DNA from: Dyadobacter crusticola DSM 16708
GTDB taxonomy: Bacteria > Bacteroidota > Bacteroidia > Cytophagales > Spirosomataceae
Assembly (NCBI RefSeq): GCF_000701505.1
Contig: NZ_JNJB01000016.1
Span: forward strand, 61,864-125,863
Direction: 5' to 3'
Length of the DNA stretch: 64,000 nt
Both the position numbers and the translations under genes were made by a program. Positions within the stretch are counted from its first letter, which is position 1; each line of letters starts with the position of its first letter. The notes beneath the pieces were generated by a model. That model made no database searches. It was given only the letters and a program-made list of their open reading frames with translations, and was not told the DNA's origin. Positions 63,200-64,000 of the stretch are shown one piece after another.

Positions 63200-64000
63200 T
63201 ACAACACAGTCACCGCCTGCTTGACCAAACTCATAATGTACTCCAGATTCGCGGCATCATTGACCCTGATTTCATAGGCGCCATTGCCCCAGTGCCCAAT
63301 GTTCGAAACATCCCTGGACAGATGCTTAGGATCGTCCAAACTTCCAATTTTCAGATTGATCCAGAATTTCAGACTTGTTTTCAAGACAAGCACGTCGGCA
63401 AATACCTTTCCTTTCACCGTAAACCCGATTACCATTTTTTGGGGCTTGATCTCGATATCAGGTCCCAGGTTAAGGATCGCATTCTTAAAAGTCTCATACA
63501 GTTCGACCGTCTCGTCGCTCTTGCCCGACAAATGATCTTCTTCCGAGTAAGGTTTGATTTCTTTGGCGAGCTTGCCTATTTCCGAATCGTCACCCTTTTG
63601 CATTTGCTTAATGCTCGGCGCTGACCTGGACTTTTTGATCTGATCAATCGTGAGCAGATTATTCTCAAACTGCTTGATCTCCCAAAGCTCAATGCCCAGA
63701 TCTTTGAAATTGGTCGACTGTTTCTGAAAGTCCGTAAAAGAGGGGGAAACGAATATGATCCGGCTCTGCGACCAGTCTATATCGGTTCGTTTAAGGCTTT
63801 CGCCATAGGCTTCGTTGTATTCCACAAGGAAGTCAGCCCGGTAATCCAGCATCAGATTGAGATACGAAACACCCTGATCCACCACGCTGTAATTTTGACT
63901 GCGCTTGTGTACGCTTCCCCAAAAATAGAGTGGTGATGAATTAGACAAATTTTCTAATTTTAATCTGCTATGAAGGGAAAAACGTTCACCGCGCGGCGTC
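63196..64000 (-). CDS. COG3586/DUF5655 protein, 5' part outside window
   Basis: The frame stays open to the last base, so the gene runs off the window. A TTG at 63948 is not a convincing start. The region VVDQGVSYLNLMLDYRADF, DWSQSRIIFVSPSFTDF and GIELWEIKQF resembles the nuclease-like domain of COG3586 proteins (often next to restriction genes), and the C-terminal FKNAILNLGPDIEIKPQKM, IGHWGNGAYEIRV matches DUF5655. Overlaps the end of the amidohydrolase gene by 4 bp, convergently. A full PD-(D/E)xK motif cannot be seen in the part available. Confidence 0.7.
   Translation of the reverse strand, partial: TPRGERFSLHSRLKLENLSNSSPLYFWGSVHKRSQNYSVVDQGVSYLNLMLDYRADFLVEYNEAYGESLKRTDIDWSQSRIIFVSPSFTDFQKQSTNFKDLGIELWEIKQFENNLLTIDQIKKSRSAPSIKQMQKGDDSEIGKLAKEIKPYSEEDHLSGKSDETVELYETFKNAILNLGPDIEIKPQKMVIGFTVKGKVFADVLVLKTSLKFWINLKIGSLDDPKHLSRDVSNIGHWGNGAYEIRVNDAANLEYIMSLVKQAVTVLY

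Overview
The window reads as chromosome of a Bacteroidota bacterium, most likely a Cytophagales/Spirosomaceae member of the Dyadobacter type. I infer this from the T9SS C-terminal sorting domain, two TonB-dependent receptors with carboxypeptidase-like N-termini, LytS/LytTR and TPR-kinase signalling, DUF4625 lipoproteins, many orphan outer-membrane barrels, and a GC content near 50% by eye. No rRNA, tRNA, CRISPR array, prophage or insertion sequence was recognised.

Layout. 1-7 kb: 3' end of an endonuclease/phosphatase-fold gene, small unknowns, a short stand-alone UvrA paralogue, an outer-membrane protein and a YihY-type membrane protein. 7-16.6 kb: a decayed TonB fragment, a soluble PQQ sugar dehydrogenase, a PadR-FtsX/MacB permease pair, a secreted PHP-like protein and a siderophore-type receptor. 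16.7-23 kb: lipoprotein, two SDR oxidoreductases divergent from an HxlR regulator whose start is preceded by six GTAAC repeats, GDPD phosphodiesterase, PhlG-like hydrolase and amidohydrolase. 23-27 kb: a frameshifted lipoprotein gene, then two tandem LytS-type kinases (the first apparently without its ATP-binding residues) and a LytTR response regulator. 27-33.6 kb: dihaem cytochrome c, hemerythrin-like protein, FAD monooxygenase, membrane protein and a seven-repeat secreted T9SS protein.

33.7-42 kb: a cation/proton antiporter, then a probable zinc (metal) homeostasis regulon. It holds a MerC/HMA-like membrane protein, a His-rich lipoprotein with a DUF3299-like partner, and the run TonB receptor - three DUF4625 lipoproteins - Fur/Zur regulator. 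A 9-3-9 inverted repeat (arms ATTTGCAAC and GTTGCAAAT) lies once in the divergent promoter at 35600 and twice in front of the receptor. 42-49 kb: DUF2975/Xre pair with its own operator repeats, serine hydrolase, thioredoxin-fold proteins, AraC regulator and alkene reductase.

49-63 kb is the most unusual block. Leftward: animal-type haem peroxidase, membrane-anchored trypsin-like protease, a frameshifted outer-membrane protein and a barrel/propeller fusion. Rightward: TPR histidine kinase, NarL-type response regulator, a small protein, a barrel, a membrane protein and an amidohydrolase. A palindrome TATCC-N10-GGATA (CATCC...GGATT in one copy) occurs in front of the kinase, the regulator and the effector operon, suggesting that one two-component system controls the whole set. 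I know of no described system with this composition, but novelty needs a database search. All functions are inferred from motifs seen in the translations; no search was run.
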